DNA of 64,000 nucleotides from Aureococcus anophagefferens (taxonomy: Eukaryota > Sar > Pelagophyceae > Pelagomonadales > Pelagomonadaceae). The stretch's first letter is position 1. Each line of letters opens with the position of its first letter. Under the pieces are notes generated by a model. It did not search any database, was not told the origin of the DNA, and saw only the letters and a program-made list of their open reading frames with translations. The translations under genes were made by a program, and so were the position numbers. The DNA is taken from assembly GCF_000186865.1 (NCBI RefSeq), contig NW_008705561.1, positions 186,001-250,000 on the forward strand. The letters run 5' to 3'. This document shows, in pieces, positions 19,001 to 30,429 of the stretch.

Positions 19001-22000
19001 CGCCGCGTGGTAGCGCACGACGGAGTCGACCGCAAAAAGGTACTCGCGCTTCTCGACGAAGGCGCGCATGTCGTCCTGCCAGTCCTCGCCGAGGTGGTCG
19101 AGGAGCACGGGCTGGTTGTCGATGACGACCTGGAGCACGGACGACTGGAGCTTGCGGAGCTCCGGCGCGGTTTCGTCCAGGTAGAGCATGCCCCGCAGCA
19201 GGCTCACGTAGGGCAACCGCCGCCCGTTGACGCAGGTCAGCTCCACGACCGTCTCGGAGATCGACGGCGCCAGGGAGCTCAGGATCGGCGGGTGGCTCCG
19301 GAAGACGGAGCCGAGCGCCCTCGCGACGGACGCCTCCAAGGGCCCCACGGCCAGATGCTCCTGGACGTGGCGCGCGTGGGGCGCGACCTCCTCCTGGAAG
19401 GAGGGACCGCCCCGGCAGTACAGCTCGATGAACTCCATGCAGCGCTCCATGAGCACCATGTAGTTCCGGTCGTAGCACCGCGCGGCCGACCCCGCGGACC
19501 CGCGGCGCCGCGCCTGCACGGCCCGCGAGTCGTCGATGTGGCGCAGCGTGTTCCGCACGGCGGCGACCTTGCTCTCGCGCTGGACCATGGTGCGCCGCCG
19601 GTACTCGGGGCTCAGCAAGTTCGCCTTCATGGACTCGCGGTGGATCGCGCTCCGCAGCGCCTCGATCTCCTCGAGGTCCTCGGGCGACACGCCCGGGTCG
19701 CCGTCGCCGGTTTCCTCTTCGTTGACCTCGGACTCGCCGCCGCCGGGCGTCGCGGCCCGGATTTCCTCCTCCGTGACGCGGCCCGGGTCCGGCGGCGCCT
19801 CGGGCTTCGGCCGGAGGTCGCAGTAGCGGTCGTCGCCGCCCTTTTTAAGCGTCCGCCGCCGCCCGTTCGGCGACGCGCCCGAGGAGTCGAGGCTCGGCCG
19901 CGGCGACGCCGCGTAGCTCGACTCGCTGTCGGCGGAGCCGCGCTGGAACTCGGCGCCGTCCGGCTCGAGGAGCTCGTCGTCGGGGTCGACGGCCGCGCGC
20001 ACGGCCGGCAGGCGCACGAGGCTCAGCACCTCCGGCAGGATGTTCGACCCCCGCAGGATCGCGAGCTCCTTGGGCACGTGGTCCGGCCCCCGGTCCGCGT
20101 CGCGGTCGCACGCCGCGCGCGCGAGGTCCGTGATGTACCGCAGCACGTCGACGGCCTTGGCGACCGCGACGGACCGCACGTCCTCCTCCATGTCTAATAC
20201 ATAAGTCGACAGCCGCCAGAGGATCTTCGCCGCCTGCTGGATGTGGCAGAGCGTGCGGTAGTCCTCCACGGAGCTAATGAAGGCGACGTGCTGGAGCTGC
20301 GTCGCGAGCGTCTCGTCGCGCGCGGCGACGTTCCGCACGAGGATGCGCATGGCCTCCGAGCGGATGTCGCCGTCGGGGCAGGTCTGGAGCTTCAGGAGGC
20401 AGAGGCTCAAGTTCGTGAGCATCTTCGGGTCGAGGTCGTCGTTGAAGATGGGCACGCGGTGGAGCTCCGCGGCGAGCTTCGCCGCCGCGGCGACGGTCAT
20501 GTCGAGCCGCCCGGCCTCGAGGAGCGTCACGGCCCCGGGCTTCGGCGGCGGCGCCTCGACGGGCGGCGCGCTCACCGCCGTGGGCCGCTTGCCGCCCGAT
20601 GGCTCGCCGGAGAGCTTGGACTGCATGCGGACGATCGCGGACGGGCTCCGGCCGCCCGAGTGGCCGCGCCGGAGGACCGCGGCCTGGCTCTCCGCGCGCC
20701 GCTTGGCGATGGCGTCGACCTTCTTCGCGTACTCGTCGCGGACCCGCAGATCCTCGACCAGGCGCGCCTCGAAGGCCGCCTGGAAGCGGTTGAGCTGCGT
20801 GTTGAGCTGGCGGTGGAAGAGCGTCTTGACGACCTGGGCAGGACACGAGTGATTCAACGTCGCTTCAACATGAGTGTTCCGCGCGCGCGCGTTCCGGGAA
20901 AAGCATTCACGCTTCGAGAACGTTCCGAGAGATGATCGCTCGTCCAAAAATCAGCCGAAACGAGTGGAAAACGGCCGAGAGAGGAGCCTTTGAAGTTGGG
21001 AATGTCGCTCTCTTGTGCTGCCCTGGCCGCGACCGATAAAGCGACGCGGTTGAGGTCGTGGACGATGACGCGCTTCGACCGGCTCGGCGTGCTGGCGACG
21101 CAGGAATTCAGGTTGAGCACCTTCATGACGACCAATAGGATGGTCTGCACGGTCTGGGGCCGCGCCGACGGCGCCTCCTTGACCGCGATCAAGGACCCGA
21201 GCCGCGACCCGCGCCGCGTCTTGCCGTCGACGCCCCGGTCCGGCGACGAGCCGCCGCCGAGCGTCGGGAACTTGGGCTTGCGGCCCGTCGGCGAGTCCGG
21301 CGCCTTCTCCTCGCCGCCGAGGCGCAGGCCCGGCGACACGCGCGGCGACTGCGCCGCGAGCGTGCCGCGGACGGCGACGTCGCCCTGCTCCGGCGCGTCC
21401 GCGCCGCGGCTCGCCTCGACGGCGGCGTCGGGCACGACGGCGGCGACGGCGTCGACGACCCCGAAGGAGAGCAGCCGCTCCATGGTCTTGAGCAGACACA
21501 GGATCAGCTCGAGGCGGTGGTTCGACGTCGCCTCCTCGGCCTTCGCGGACCGGCTCCCGCCCGCGGCGAGCATCACCCGCGACAGCGTCGACCGCCGCCG
21601 GCCGGCGGCCTGGGGCCTCCCGGGCACGTGGAGCGTCTCCTCGGCGATCAGGCTCCGCCGGTGGGCCGCGGGTTTTTGGGCGCCGCCGAAGTTGCGGTTC
21701 GTGCCGAACGACCGGCCCTCGCCGGGCTTGCCCGCGGTCGCGAAGGCGCGGCCCTTGCCCGCCTCCGTGGCGCGGTCCGCGGGGCCCGCCGGGTCCGTAC
21801 CCAGGCTCTCGGCGGACCCCGTGAGGGACGCGAGGGGGTGCATGACGTCCGCGAAGAGCTTCGGTAAGGACGGCGCCTCGTCGACGGACGTCGACAGCGC
21901 GTCGACGTCCGCCTCGTCGAAGCGGTCGCTGCGCTTGACCGTGACCCGGAAGTGGCTCCGCGACCGCGCCGTGCAGAGCACGGGCTGGGGCGCGTGGGGC

Positions 22001-25000
22001 TCCGCGTCCACGTAGAGCGCGTGCCAGAGGCGGCTCGCGGCGGACCGGACGAAGGACGGCACCATCGCGGACTGGACGACGCCCGTCAGCGCCGCGTAGT
22101 CCACGAGCTCCCTGAGCGCGGGCTGGCGCAGCAGGAGCTTCCGCGCGTTGCGGTTCCGGTGGCCGCACAGGTCCGCAAGGAGCACGAACGTGTGGCGCAC
22201 GTAGACGAGGAGCCGGTGCTCGGGCTCCTGCGACTTGGAACCGACGATGTGCTCCGTGATGTGCATGTAGGAGCAGGCGTCGACCCAGTTCCCGACGGCG
22301 TCCTTGGACTTTTGGCGCGACAGGGGCGACGCGGAGAGCTGGCTCGCCTGGCGGCGGCCCTTGGACAGGCCGTCGCCCTTGGACATGGACCGGCCGAGCG
22401 TGGACATGTTCAGCGGGCTCCTCCCGATCATGGAGTGGCGGATCGTCGCGTTGCCCCGCTGGAGCATGCCGCCGACGCCGCGCTTCGCCGCGGTCGACGC
22501 GGGCGCCGCGGCCGCGGGCGCGTCCGCCGGCGCCCTGTCGCCGCGGCCCGACCGCGACACGGGCCGGCCCTCGCCCCGCGACGCGGGCCGCGACGCCGGA
22601 CTCTGCGACGCGACGCCGGCGCGCTCCTTCATGAAGAGGCGGTAGGTCGCCTGGACGTGCTCGTCGGGCGCCGCGCGGACGCGCGGAAAAAAGCCCGCGC
22701 CGTCCTGCTTCGCGAAGACCGTCGCGGCGATGAGGTCCTGGTTGTGCTTCATGGGCACGCCGTCGCAGACCGTGAGGGCGCTGTACAGCTCCAGAATCTC
22801 CGGCAGGCAGCCCGCGGCGTCCGAGCCCGCCTGGAACAGACGGTCGATGAGCCCCTCCTTGGGATCCCGCAACGCGGCCTGGTTGTCCCGGTAAATCTCG
22901 ACGAGCAGCGCCTCGATGTCGACCTCCTTGCCCAAAAAATCAAACAGCAGCGCCTCCTGCTCCGCGAGCAGCCGCTTCACGACCATGTTGCCCGCGGTGA
23001 TCTTCAGGAGGAACTTGGCGCACGCGGCGCTCAGCCCGCGCGCGCCCGGGCCCGTGTCGAGGTGGTTCCGGCACATCTGGAGCGCCGTGAGCACCAGTCG
23101 GGGGATGTCCTGCTCCGCGAGGAGCATCTGCATGGAGTAGGCGACGCTGCTGCGCTGGTCCTTGCCCTTGTCGGCCTTGCCTGGGCAGCAAAAGGGTGCG
23201 AAATTCCCAACTTCAAAGGCTCCTATCTCGGTCGTTTTCCGCTCGTTTCGGCTGATTTTTGGACGAGCGATCATCTCTCGGAGCGCTCTCGAAGCGTGGG
23301 TGCTGTTTCCGAAACGCGCGCGCGCGGAACGCTCACGTTGAAGCGACGTTGAATCACCCTTTTGCTGCCCTGGGCCCTGCGGCCCGCGCCGCCGCACGTC
23401 GCGCGCATGTCGTCGATGGTCCGCGTGAGCATGTCGACGCGCTGCTGCTGCTCCTCCGCCGACGAGAGGGCGTAGAGCGCGTCGGCGGAGGACTTGATGG
23501 ACATGGCGCGCGTGTGGCGCTTGTTCTTGTCCTCGAAGCCGACGCAGAGCACGAGCTTGTTGCGGCAGCTCCTCGCGAAGACGACCTTGCGCGCCTCCTC
23601 CTCCGCGCAGCGGTGGACGGCGAAGGCGCTCTGCTGGGCGTGGGCGCCCTTGAAGGCCTCGAGCCTGGGCTCGCGGCCGTGGACGGCGACCTGTGTGGAA
23701 ATCAACCAGTGGAATGGACGCGTCCAGCAAAACTTCAAACCTCTCTATCTCGGTCAAATCGAAGTCGATTCGGCTGATTTTTGGACGAATCGATTGCTCT
23801 CGTCGAGTTCTCGAAGCACAGCCGAAGAACTTGCGTCGAAACTGTCGCGTACGCTCACATTGAAGTCGGGTTGAAGATTTGATTTGCACACAGACGGCGA
23901 CGTGGCAGTTGAGCGCGTAGCCCGAGACGACGGAGACGATGTTCACGGTGTCGCCGTCGCAGAGCGGCGCCGTCGCCGCGTCGCCGCCCGGCGACCGGTC
24001 CGCGCCGTCCCCGAAGGGGCCGCCGGGCGCGACGAGCCGCAGGCTGAAGAGCGTCGTGCCGAGCTTGTCCTCCCGCAAGCTCCGCCACGTCGTGAGCTCG
24101 ATGCCGCCCTCGTCCTCCGCGGACCGCTGCTGGCCCCGGTTCACGTAGCCCAGGTAGACGCCCGTCACGAAGTGCTTGATGCGGTAGTGGTGCCGCACGC
24201 CGGCCAAAATCTCCTCCGCGCCGGAGGGCATCTCCGTCTTCTCCAGCACCCACCAGCTCATGGAGTTCGTGAACGTCTGCTGCTTGTAGATGGACCGGTC
24301 GAACACGGGCCGCGTCGTCGTCGGGAGCTGCGACGACGTCGACCAGGACGCGGCCGGCAACGCGAGCTCCTCGAGCGTCTGCGTGAACGCGAGCTTGACG
24401 ACGTCGCTCCCGTTGAGCCGCCGCGCGAGCTTCAGCCGCTTCTCCAGGGACGTCTCCGGCTCCGCGGCCCGGAGCTGCATGATCTCCATGCGCAGGCCCG
24501 CCGTGTGCGTCGCGCAGACGCCGTCGACGCGCGACACGTGCGGGTGGCCCCGGGTCCGGAGCGTGCCCGCGGGCCGCTCCTTGTCCGCGGCCGCGCCGTC
24601 GGTGATCAGCAGCCGCATGGCCTGCTCGACAAATTCCAACACGACGAGGTTCCCGTTGCGGATCGTCAGCGCGTCGACGTGGGAGTCGTGGCTGTTGAGC
24701 GCGGGGAACAGACGCACGTGCGCGTCCGACGACGCCTCGCTGGGGTCCTTTAGCTGGATGTCGAGCGTGCCCGGGTTCGGCCCCTGGTCGCTGACGATGC
24801 ACAGCACCTTGCCCGTGCCGACCTAGGGGTGATTTTTTTGGGGGACGGGGTCGCGCCGCGAAAAAAGACGCGGGTCCGCGGGACGTGGTGCAGCTCCACC
24901 ACGGCGCCGTAGCGCACGGGCGTGCGGTGGAGGCGCCGGTTGTCGTCGGCGTTCTGCTGCTCCTCGAGCTCCGCGAGGCGCTGGAGCTCCGCGCGGCCGT

Positions 25001-25378
25001 CGTAGCCCGAGCCGTTGACCGCGCCGCCGTAGCCGTAGTCGGCCTTGGCGTGCAGCCGGTTGAGCTCGTTCTGCGCGCGCCGGTTCGCCATGCGCCGCAC
25101 GACGAAGCGCACGTCCCGCGGGTTCGGCGGCATGTTCACGCCGTGGTGCAGCTTCTCGAAGACGAGGTTGTTGTCGCTCACGCCGTCGGCCGTCAGGAAG
25201 CCCCTGCGCGGGGGGACGCGGCTCGACCGCCGCGCGCGCGCGCGGTGCCGCTCGCGCGCGAGCCCTGCGCGCGCGATCCGTGCGCGGGAGAAACGCACCG
25301 CTGCCCGATGAGCGCCAGGCAGATCGTGTCGCCCAGCCGGATGGACGTGCCGCTGTCCCCGGCGTGGTGGAGCGCCAT
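13083..25378 (-). CDS. IP3-receptor/ryanodine-receptor-like giant Ca2+ channel, 7 exons
   Basis: Exons (minus): 25378-25299, 25203-24885, 24822-23902, 23690-23381, 23180-21034, 20833-13977, 13776-13083; total 3,775 residues. The start has a strong context (GCCATGG) and the N-terminus LGDTICLALIG matches the IP3R opening. Residues 40-440 contain the ligand-region/MIR-type sequence (VFEKLHHGV, NADDNRRLHRTPVRYGAVVELHH). Helical RIH-like regions fill the middle, including RIH-associated-like sequence around DSADCTETLCEILFWLTKGN. Membrane helices lie at about 3150-3480, followed by the C2H2-type linker CCLVC...HDFRHHTRHDHD typical of IP3R/RyR, which is completed only after splicing. The usual GGGxGD filter is absent: the aligned stretch reads NAFLGVAPFVQPD. 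Four of the six introns are introners (D, C, B, A). The other two are ordinary GT-AG introns of 95 and 62 nt. Confidence 0.88.
13777..13976 (-). mobile_element. Introner A (family 1), 200-nt GC-AG intron
   Basis: Gene-sense ends are CAGGGCAGCA and TGCTGCCCAG. The 8-bp duplication GCGCCACG is perfect (13969-13976 inside the intron, 13769-13776 in the exon). Donor GC comes from the duplication, acceptor AG from the element. Phase 2. Sense orientation (GGCTGATTTTTGGACGA on the coding strand). Confidence 0.93.
20834..21033 (-). mobile_element. Introner B (family 1), 200-nt GT-AG intron
   Basis: Sense orientation, phase 0. The duplication is decayed: GTCGCGGC in the intron versus GTCGTCAA in the exon (4 of 8 identical), but the donor GT is kept. 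Ends are CAGGGCAGCA and CCTGCCCAG. Splicing joins RVALS to VVKTLFHRQLN. Confidence 0.92.
23181..23380 (-). mobile_element. Introner C (family 1, antisense), 200-nt GC-AG intron
   Basis: The element is inverted relative to the gene. Duplication GCAGGGCC versus GCAAGGCC (7 of 8). Phase 1. Gene-sense ends are again CAGGGCAGCA and TGCTGCCCAG. Splicing joins CGGAG to RKADKGKDQ. Confidence 0.92.
23691..23901 (-). mobile_element. Introner D (family 2, antisense), 211-nt GT-AG intron
   Basis: Perfect 8-bp duplication GTCGCCGT (23894-23901 and 23683-23690). Inverted-repeat ends CTGTGTG and CACACAG. Phase 0. Splicing joins YALNCH to VAVHGREPR. Confidence 0.93.
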
Positions 25379-25686
25379 GGCTCCCGGCCCCCGTGCGCGC
25401 ACGTCTACCACGCGCGGCCCGAGCGCCGTCCAGTCATGCGCGCGCCTCGAGCCGCGCCGCGCGACTCGGCGCCAGCGGTGCGGCTACGCGCACACCGCCG
25501 CCCGGCCGCGCCGCAGAGCAGCAGCACCTCGAAACGGGCAGCACTTCACCAGCACGACACCGGCCCCGGGGTGTCTAAGCTGCCGGGCAGCTCTTGTGGC
25601 ATGACTGCAATGCCAACCCACGAGTTTGCCTTGCAGAGGCATCTGCGGCCTCGCCGATCTGAGAAGCTCGAGGACTTGAGCCAGCT
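25379..25686. promoter_or_regulatory. Shared divergent promoter region of the IP3R-like gene and clpP
   Basis: These 308 bp lie between two divergent ATGs and must contain both promoters. No TATA box or other motif is evident, and no gene is supported here. Confidence 0.5.
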
Positions 25687-26457
25687 ATGTCGACCGCGAT
25701 GCGATTGCTCACCGCCGCCTGCGCGCTCTCGGGCGCTCTGGGCCTCGTCGCGCCCGTGGCGCGCACCGCGTCCCGCGTCGCCCGCGCGTCGGAGCCCGGC
25801 CCCCAGACGCCGACGCCGGAGCCCGAGAAGCCCAAGCCGGCGCCGTCGCCGGTGATCATGCCCACCGTGACGGGCGCCAACGGTGAGCAGATCGACGTCG
25901 TGAGCCGGCTGCTCAAGGACCGCATCCTGCTCCTCGGCAGCGAGGTCAACGACGAGGTCGCCAACGTGCTCGTCGCGCAGATGCTGTACCTCGCGAACGA
26001 GGACCCCGAGGGCGACATCACGCTCTACATCAACTCGCCCGGCGGCTCCGTGTCCGCGGGCATGGCCATCTACGACACGATGCAGTTCATCCCCTGCGAC
26101 GTGTCCACGGTCTGCTTCGGCATGGCCGCGTCCATGGGCGCGTTCCTCCTCGGAGCCGGCTCCAAGGGCAAGCGCAAGTCGCTGCCGAACGCGCGGATCA
26201 TGATCCACCAGCCCCTCGGCGGCGCCCAGGGCCAGGCCGCCGACATCGAGATCCAGGCCAAGGAGATCCTCTTCACCAAGGCCTGCATCAACACCTACAT
26301 GTCCGAGTACACGGGCCAGCCCATCGACAAGCTCGCCGAGGACACGGACCGCGACTTCTACATGATGCCCACGGAGGCCCAGGACTACGGCCTCATCGAC
26401 GAGGTCATCAAGACCAAGACGTCCCACATCAACCTCGGCACGATGCCCTCCCTCTGA
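25687..26457 (+). CDS. clpP: Plastid-targeted ClpP protease subunit
   Basis: The 256-residue protein is a ClpP serine peptidase, the proteolytic chamber subunit working with Clp ATPases. The catalytic Ser is in GMAASMGAF (Ser149), His in MIHQPLGG (His174), and Asp in EDTDRD (219-222). Family landmarks YINSPGGSV and the C-terminal [12 protein letters not shown] are present. The N-terminus is a bipartite plastid presequence: signal peptide [16 protein letters not shown], a VAP site, then a Ser/Arg/Pro-rich transit region to about residue 58. Nuclear encoding with this leader indicates import into a secondary plastid. Confidence 0.97.
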   Translation: MSTAMRLLTAACALSGALGLVAPVARTASRVARASEPGPQTPTPEPEKPKPAPSPVIMPTVTGANGEQIDVVSRLLKDRILLLGSEVNDEVANVLVAQMLYLANEDPEGDITLYINSPGGSVSAGMAIYDTMQFIPCDVSTVCFGMAASMGAFLLGAGSKGKRKSLPNARIMIHQPLGGAQGQAADIEIQAKEILFTKACINTYMSEYTGQPIDKLAEDTDRDFYMMPTEAQDYGLIDEVIKTKTSHINLGTMPSL

Positions 26458-26690
26458 GGCGGCCGCGCGCGCGGCGAGTAAGCGGCGGGGTCGTTCCGAG
26501 TTCGTACGTGCGGCACGCGTTTGTGGTTTATGTTTCTAGGACGGCGACCCGCGCCTCGATCCTCTAGGGCAGCCGCGAGCTCTCTAGCGAGTTCGGCGTC
26601 GGTCAGCTCGAGCTTGGAGAGGCTCGATGGGCGTCCGTGTCGGCGACGTTGAGTGAATGTTGAACATCATTGAACTTGCCAGCGACGAAT

Positions 26691-29206
26691 ATGACGCAGT
26701 CGAGGATGGTCATGCATTCGTGGCTAGCTTTCGCGCTCCTGCGCGTGTCGTCGGCGCTCGTCGCGCCGGCGCAGCGCGCGCGGATCGGTAGCCATCTCCC
26801 TGCCGGGATCCAGTTCGGCGACACGGGCGGCGCGGCCATCGTGCTCGACGACGTGGCCGTGCGGCGGGGCCCTGTGGAGCTGCTGAGCGGCGTGAGCTGG
26901 CGCGTGTTGCCCGGCGAGCGCTGGGGCATCGTGGGCCCCAACGGCGCGGGCAAGTCGACGCTGCTCGGCGCGATCCTGGGCGTCCACGAGTCGACGACGG
27001 GGGGGATCGCCGTGAAGGAGGACGCGTCCGTCGGCTACCTCGAGCAGACGGGCGTCGGCGGGTCGTCGTCGACGGTCCGCGAGGAGGTCATGTCGCGCAT
27101 GGGCGATCTCGCTGCCGCGCAGGCCGAGCTCGACGCGGCGACGGCGGCCGTCGAGGGCGGCGACTACTCGGAGGCGGCGCTCGAGCGCATGGGGACCGCG
27201 CAGGAGGACTTTGAAGACAAGGGCGGCTACACGGCGGAAGAAACAGTAGCCAAGGTGCTCGGCGGGTTGGGCTTCGACGTGAAGAGTGATCTGGACCGGC
27301 CCTGCGGCGACTTCAGCGGCGGCTGGCAGATGCGCATCGCGCTCGCGCGGCTCCTCCTCTCGGGGCCCGAGATGTTGTTATTAGACGAGCCGACGAACCA
27401 CCTCGACAGCGCCGCGCGGTCCTGGCTCGCGACCTACCTCGCGGACTACGAGGGCACGCTCGTCCTCGTGAGCCACGACACGGCCATGCTCAAGCGCGCG
27501 CGCGGATCAGGGCGGCACAAGAGAGCGAAATTCCCAACTTCAAAGGCTCCGATCGCGGCCGTTTTCCACTCGTTTCGGCTGATTTTTGGACGAGCGATCA
27601 TCTCTCGGAACGGTCTCGAAGCATGAATGCTTTTCATGGAACGCGCGCGCGCGGAACCCTCACGTTGAAGCGACAATGAATCACTCTGTTCCCGCCCAGG
27701 TGCGACTCCATCGCGGAGGTCGTCGGCGAACAGCCGCGCGCGGACCGCCCCGCGGGCCACGGCCGGCGCCTCGAGGCCTACAAGAGCTGCTCCTTCGACA
27801 AGTGGCGCCAGCAGCGCGCCGAGCGCGCGGCCCAGTGGGTCACGGAGTACGAGAAGCAGAAGGTCGAGGAGGCGGATCTGGAGGATTTCATCAGGAGATT
27901 CGGAGCAAAAGCGTCGAAAGCGGCGCAGGCCAAGGACCGCGAGCGGAAGCTGGAGCGGCTGCGCGAGGTCATGCGCCCGCGGCCGCCCGACGACATCGTC
28001 CAGCTCGCGAAGACGCTCGCCGACGAGACGGAGGCGCTCAAGCAGGCGTCGCGCGACGACGCGCCGGAGACCAATTTGGGCGACACGGTGGCGTCGCCGC
28101 TCCTGTCGACGCGCACGAAGACCTACCTGAAGTTGCCGACGCCGCCGGAGTGCGGCAAGATGCCCGTGGAGCTCAAGGGGGCGACCTTTGGGTGGCCGCC
28201 GCGCGCGTCGTCGGCGCCGCGCGCGAAGCGCGCGCGGCGCTCCGACGACGAGCTCGAGCTCGAGGACATCGACGTCGACGTGAAGCCCATCGTCCGCGAC
28301 GCGAATTTGGCCGTGGAGCGCGGCATGCGCATCGTCGTGCGCGGCGCGAACGGCGCGGGCAAGTCGACGTTGGTGAAGGCGGTCGCGGGCGCGTTGCCGC
28401 TCATCGCGGGCGAGCGCCGGTGCGACGACCGCCTGAGCCTCGGCTTCTTCCGCCAGGACCTGAGCCAGGAGCTCGACCAGGAGGCGACGGCGCTGGAGGT
28501 CGTGCTCCGGGGCACGCGGAAGGACGGCGACGCGATGACGTCGGAGAAGCAGGGCCGCGACACGCTCGGCGCGCTGGGCCTCCGGGGCGAGATGGCGCTG
28601 CGCAAGGTCGGCTCGCTCTCCGGCGGCGAGAAGGCGCGCGTCGCCCTCGCCTGCTTCGTGCTCGTGCCCAACAACGTGCTCATCCTCGACGAGCCGTCGA
28701 ACCACCTCGACGTCGACACCGTCGCGGCGCTCGCGAACGGTCTGAACGCCTTCGAGGGCGCGGTCATCGTCGTGAGCCACGACCGCGCCTTCGTCGACGA
28801 GCTCAAGCCGACGCACGTCGCGACGGTGGCCGACGGCGCCGTGTCGCTCGAGAAGCGCGACCTCACGGACGCGGACTGGGACGTGTCGTCCATCGACGAG
28901 CGCGGCGCGCCCGCGGCCGACGCCGTCGTCGTCGCGGAAGCCGAGGCGCCGGCGCCCGTCGTCGAGGTCGTCGAGGACGACAAGACGCGCAAGAAGCGCC
29001 ACAACGCGCCGAAGCGCATGGAGAAGCTCGAGGCGCTCATCGCGGACGCGGAGGCCGCCGTCGCGGCCATCGACGCCGACATGGCGGCCGAGCGCGACGC
29101 GGGCGCGCTCATGGGCCTCCAGGAGAAGCGCGACGCGACGCAGGCCGACGCCGACAAATTCTGGGCCGAGTACGGCGAGCTCGAGGAGCTCCTCGCCGCG
29201 GCGTAA
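26691..29206 (+). CDS. ABCF-type ATPase with plastid presequence, split by an introner
   Basis: Exons 26691-27499 and 27700-29206 encode 771 residues. Two ABC domains: Walker A GPNGAGKST (82-90), signature FSGGWQMR and Walker B LLLDEPTNHLD in the first; GANGAGKST, LSGGEKAR and LILDEPSNHLD in the second. Between them is the charged ABCF linker (DFIRRFGAKASKAAQAKDRE). No membrane spans: ABCF proteins act on ribosomes in translation. The leader WLAFALLRVSSALVAP looks like a heterokont plastid signal, suggesting a plastid ribosome factor. A C-terminal helix pair (residues 700-771) resembles a coiled coil. The introner falls just after the first H-loop (SHD). The first in-frame ATG at 26691 is used as start. 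Confidence 0.93.
27500..27699 (+). mobile_element. Introner E (family 1), 200-nt GC-AG intron in ABCF
   Basis: Sense orientation, phase 2. Ends CAGGGCGGCA and CCCGCCCAG. Duplication decayed: GCGCGGAT versus GTGCGACT (5 of 8). Splicing joins MLKRA to CDSIAEVV, the normal ABCF path; unspliced frames run into element sequence. Confidence 0.92.
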
Positions 29207-29235
29207 GGAGGTGTCTATGCTAGACTCCAGGTGGC

Positions 29236-30429
29236 TCACTTACTACCAAGGGCAGCGGCGGCTCGCTTCGCCCGCCGTCGGCCGCGAGCCTCGGCGATGG
29301 AGAGCGTTTTGAGGATGTCGAAGAAGGCTGGGTCGATTTTGTCTTCGTCCGAGATGTGTTTTTTGAGCATGACATTCAGAGGTGTCTCCCCTTGTCTGCC
29401 CCACAATGCGCTTGCGAGTGCAGTGTCGCATTTCAGAATCGCTTTCACAAGTTCGAGAACTTCAGGCCAAGGGTGTTTCGAAATATTATACGCAACGAAA
29501 TGGAGCAGTGTAACCCCATCATTGGACTTTTGTGCATACCCAAGATCCACCCCAAATTCGAGAAGAAGCTTCAGCACATCCAGTCTCGAACCGTAGTCAT
29601 GGTTCACTTGACGAAAAAGTAGTCCATACAGGGGTGAAGTGTTTTTTCGGTTGCCGTGAAAATTCGGATCCGCGCCTGCTTCCAACAGCATGCGGATCAC
29701 ATCCAGCCGCTGGCGCCGGCAGGCGACTTGGAGCACACAGATGTCATCGAAAATAAACTTTGGATTCGCGCCCCGAGCGAGTAACTCCGAGACCCACGCG
29801 GCAGGAACTAATCCATAGACGGCGGCTTGCAGGGCGCCGTCCAGAGGCAACTGAGACAGCAACGACTTGAATGCGGCGCACGACACGCAAGACACGTCAA
29901 GAGGTTGCAACTCCCCATCAACATCATACGCGCCCAATCTGAGATCCGCGAGATCTTTTAGCTGTCGCAGCGCGCCTGAGCGGACGAGCCGATCGCATTC
30001 CGTTGGGAAGGATGTCAGGTCTGCGCCAAAAGAGAAATACATGGTGAACGCGCGAAGGTCCTTCATGATGCGCAGAGGCCAGCTGAGAGCTCTCAGATCC
30101 TCCGCGGAATCAGCACAACAAACAGTTAGCCCCCGGCAGCGCGTCAACTGCGAGACGATGCCCACACAGGAGCAGGAGAGACCGCGCGGCGTGATCCCAT
30201 GGACTTCCTGGACACAGGGTAGAGCCGCCCGCGCCGCGCGGTCCGTAGCGGTAGCTTTCAATATTTCATCGAAGTCCAGGTAGTCGAGGATGCGCCCTCG
30301 GAGGTGCGCGTCGAGGTGGCGCATGGCAGCGCGCGCGCCCTCGTTCCGCGCCATGAGGCGCGCGCGGTTCTCGGCGCGGGACGACGCCCGCGCTTCACGC
30401 GCGCTCGTTGCTTGTCCTGCTCCAACCAT
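29236..30429 (-). CDS. Ankyrin-repeat protein, tandem paralogue 1
   Basis: The 397-residue protein starts at ATG 30429. Near residue 36 it has an F-box-like helical start (MRHLDAHLRGRILDYLDFDEILKATATDRAARAAL), then a spacer and ankyrin repeats (VSELLARGANPKF, DVIRMLLEAGADPNFHGN, DVLKLLLEFGVDLGY, VTLLHFVAYN). It has the same layout as the next gene and shares blocks such as TDRAARAAL and DVIRMLL, so the two arose by tandem duplication. Base composition is lower in GC than the surroundings. An F-box-ankyrin adaptor is a reasonable guess. Confidence 0.8.
   Translation of the reverse strand: MVGAGQATSAREARASSRAENRARLMARNEGARAAMRHLDAHLRGRILDYLDFDEILKATATDRAARAALPCVQEVHGITPRGLSCSCVGIVSQLTRCRGLTVCCADSAEDLRALSWPLRIMKDLRAFTMYFSFGADLTSFPTECDRLVRSGALRQLKDLADLRLGAYDVDGELQPLDVSCVSCAAFKSLLSQLPLDGALQAAVYGLVPAAWVSELLARGANPKFIFDDICVLQVACRRQRLDVIRMLLEAGADPNFHGNRKNTSPLYGLLFRQVNHDYGSRLDVLKLLLEFGVDLGYAQKSNDGVTLLHFVAYNISKHPWPEVLELVKAILKCDTALASALWGRQGETPLNVMLKKHISDEDKIDPAFFDILKTLSIAEARGRRRAKRAAAALGSK

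Noticed and set aside
14192..20197. Long open frames on the plus strand opposite the IP3R-like gene
   Set aside because: They mirror the GC-rich codon bias of the real gene, are Arg/Val/Glu-rich without any domain, and run through intron sequence.
20854..21033. Reading frames continuing through introners as protein
   Set aside because: The same element sequence appears in different frames in unrelated genes, and only its removal restores homologous protein sequence.
24823..24884. Ordinary IP3R intron as a seventh introner
   Set aside because: It shares only GTC with the following exon, has no inverted repeats and no similarity to either family.
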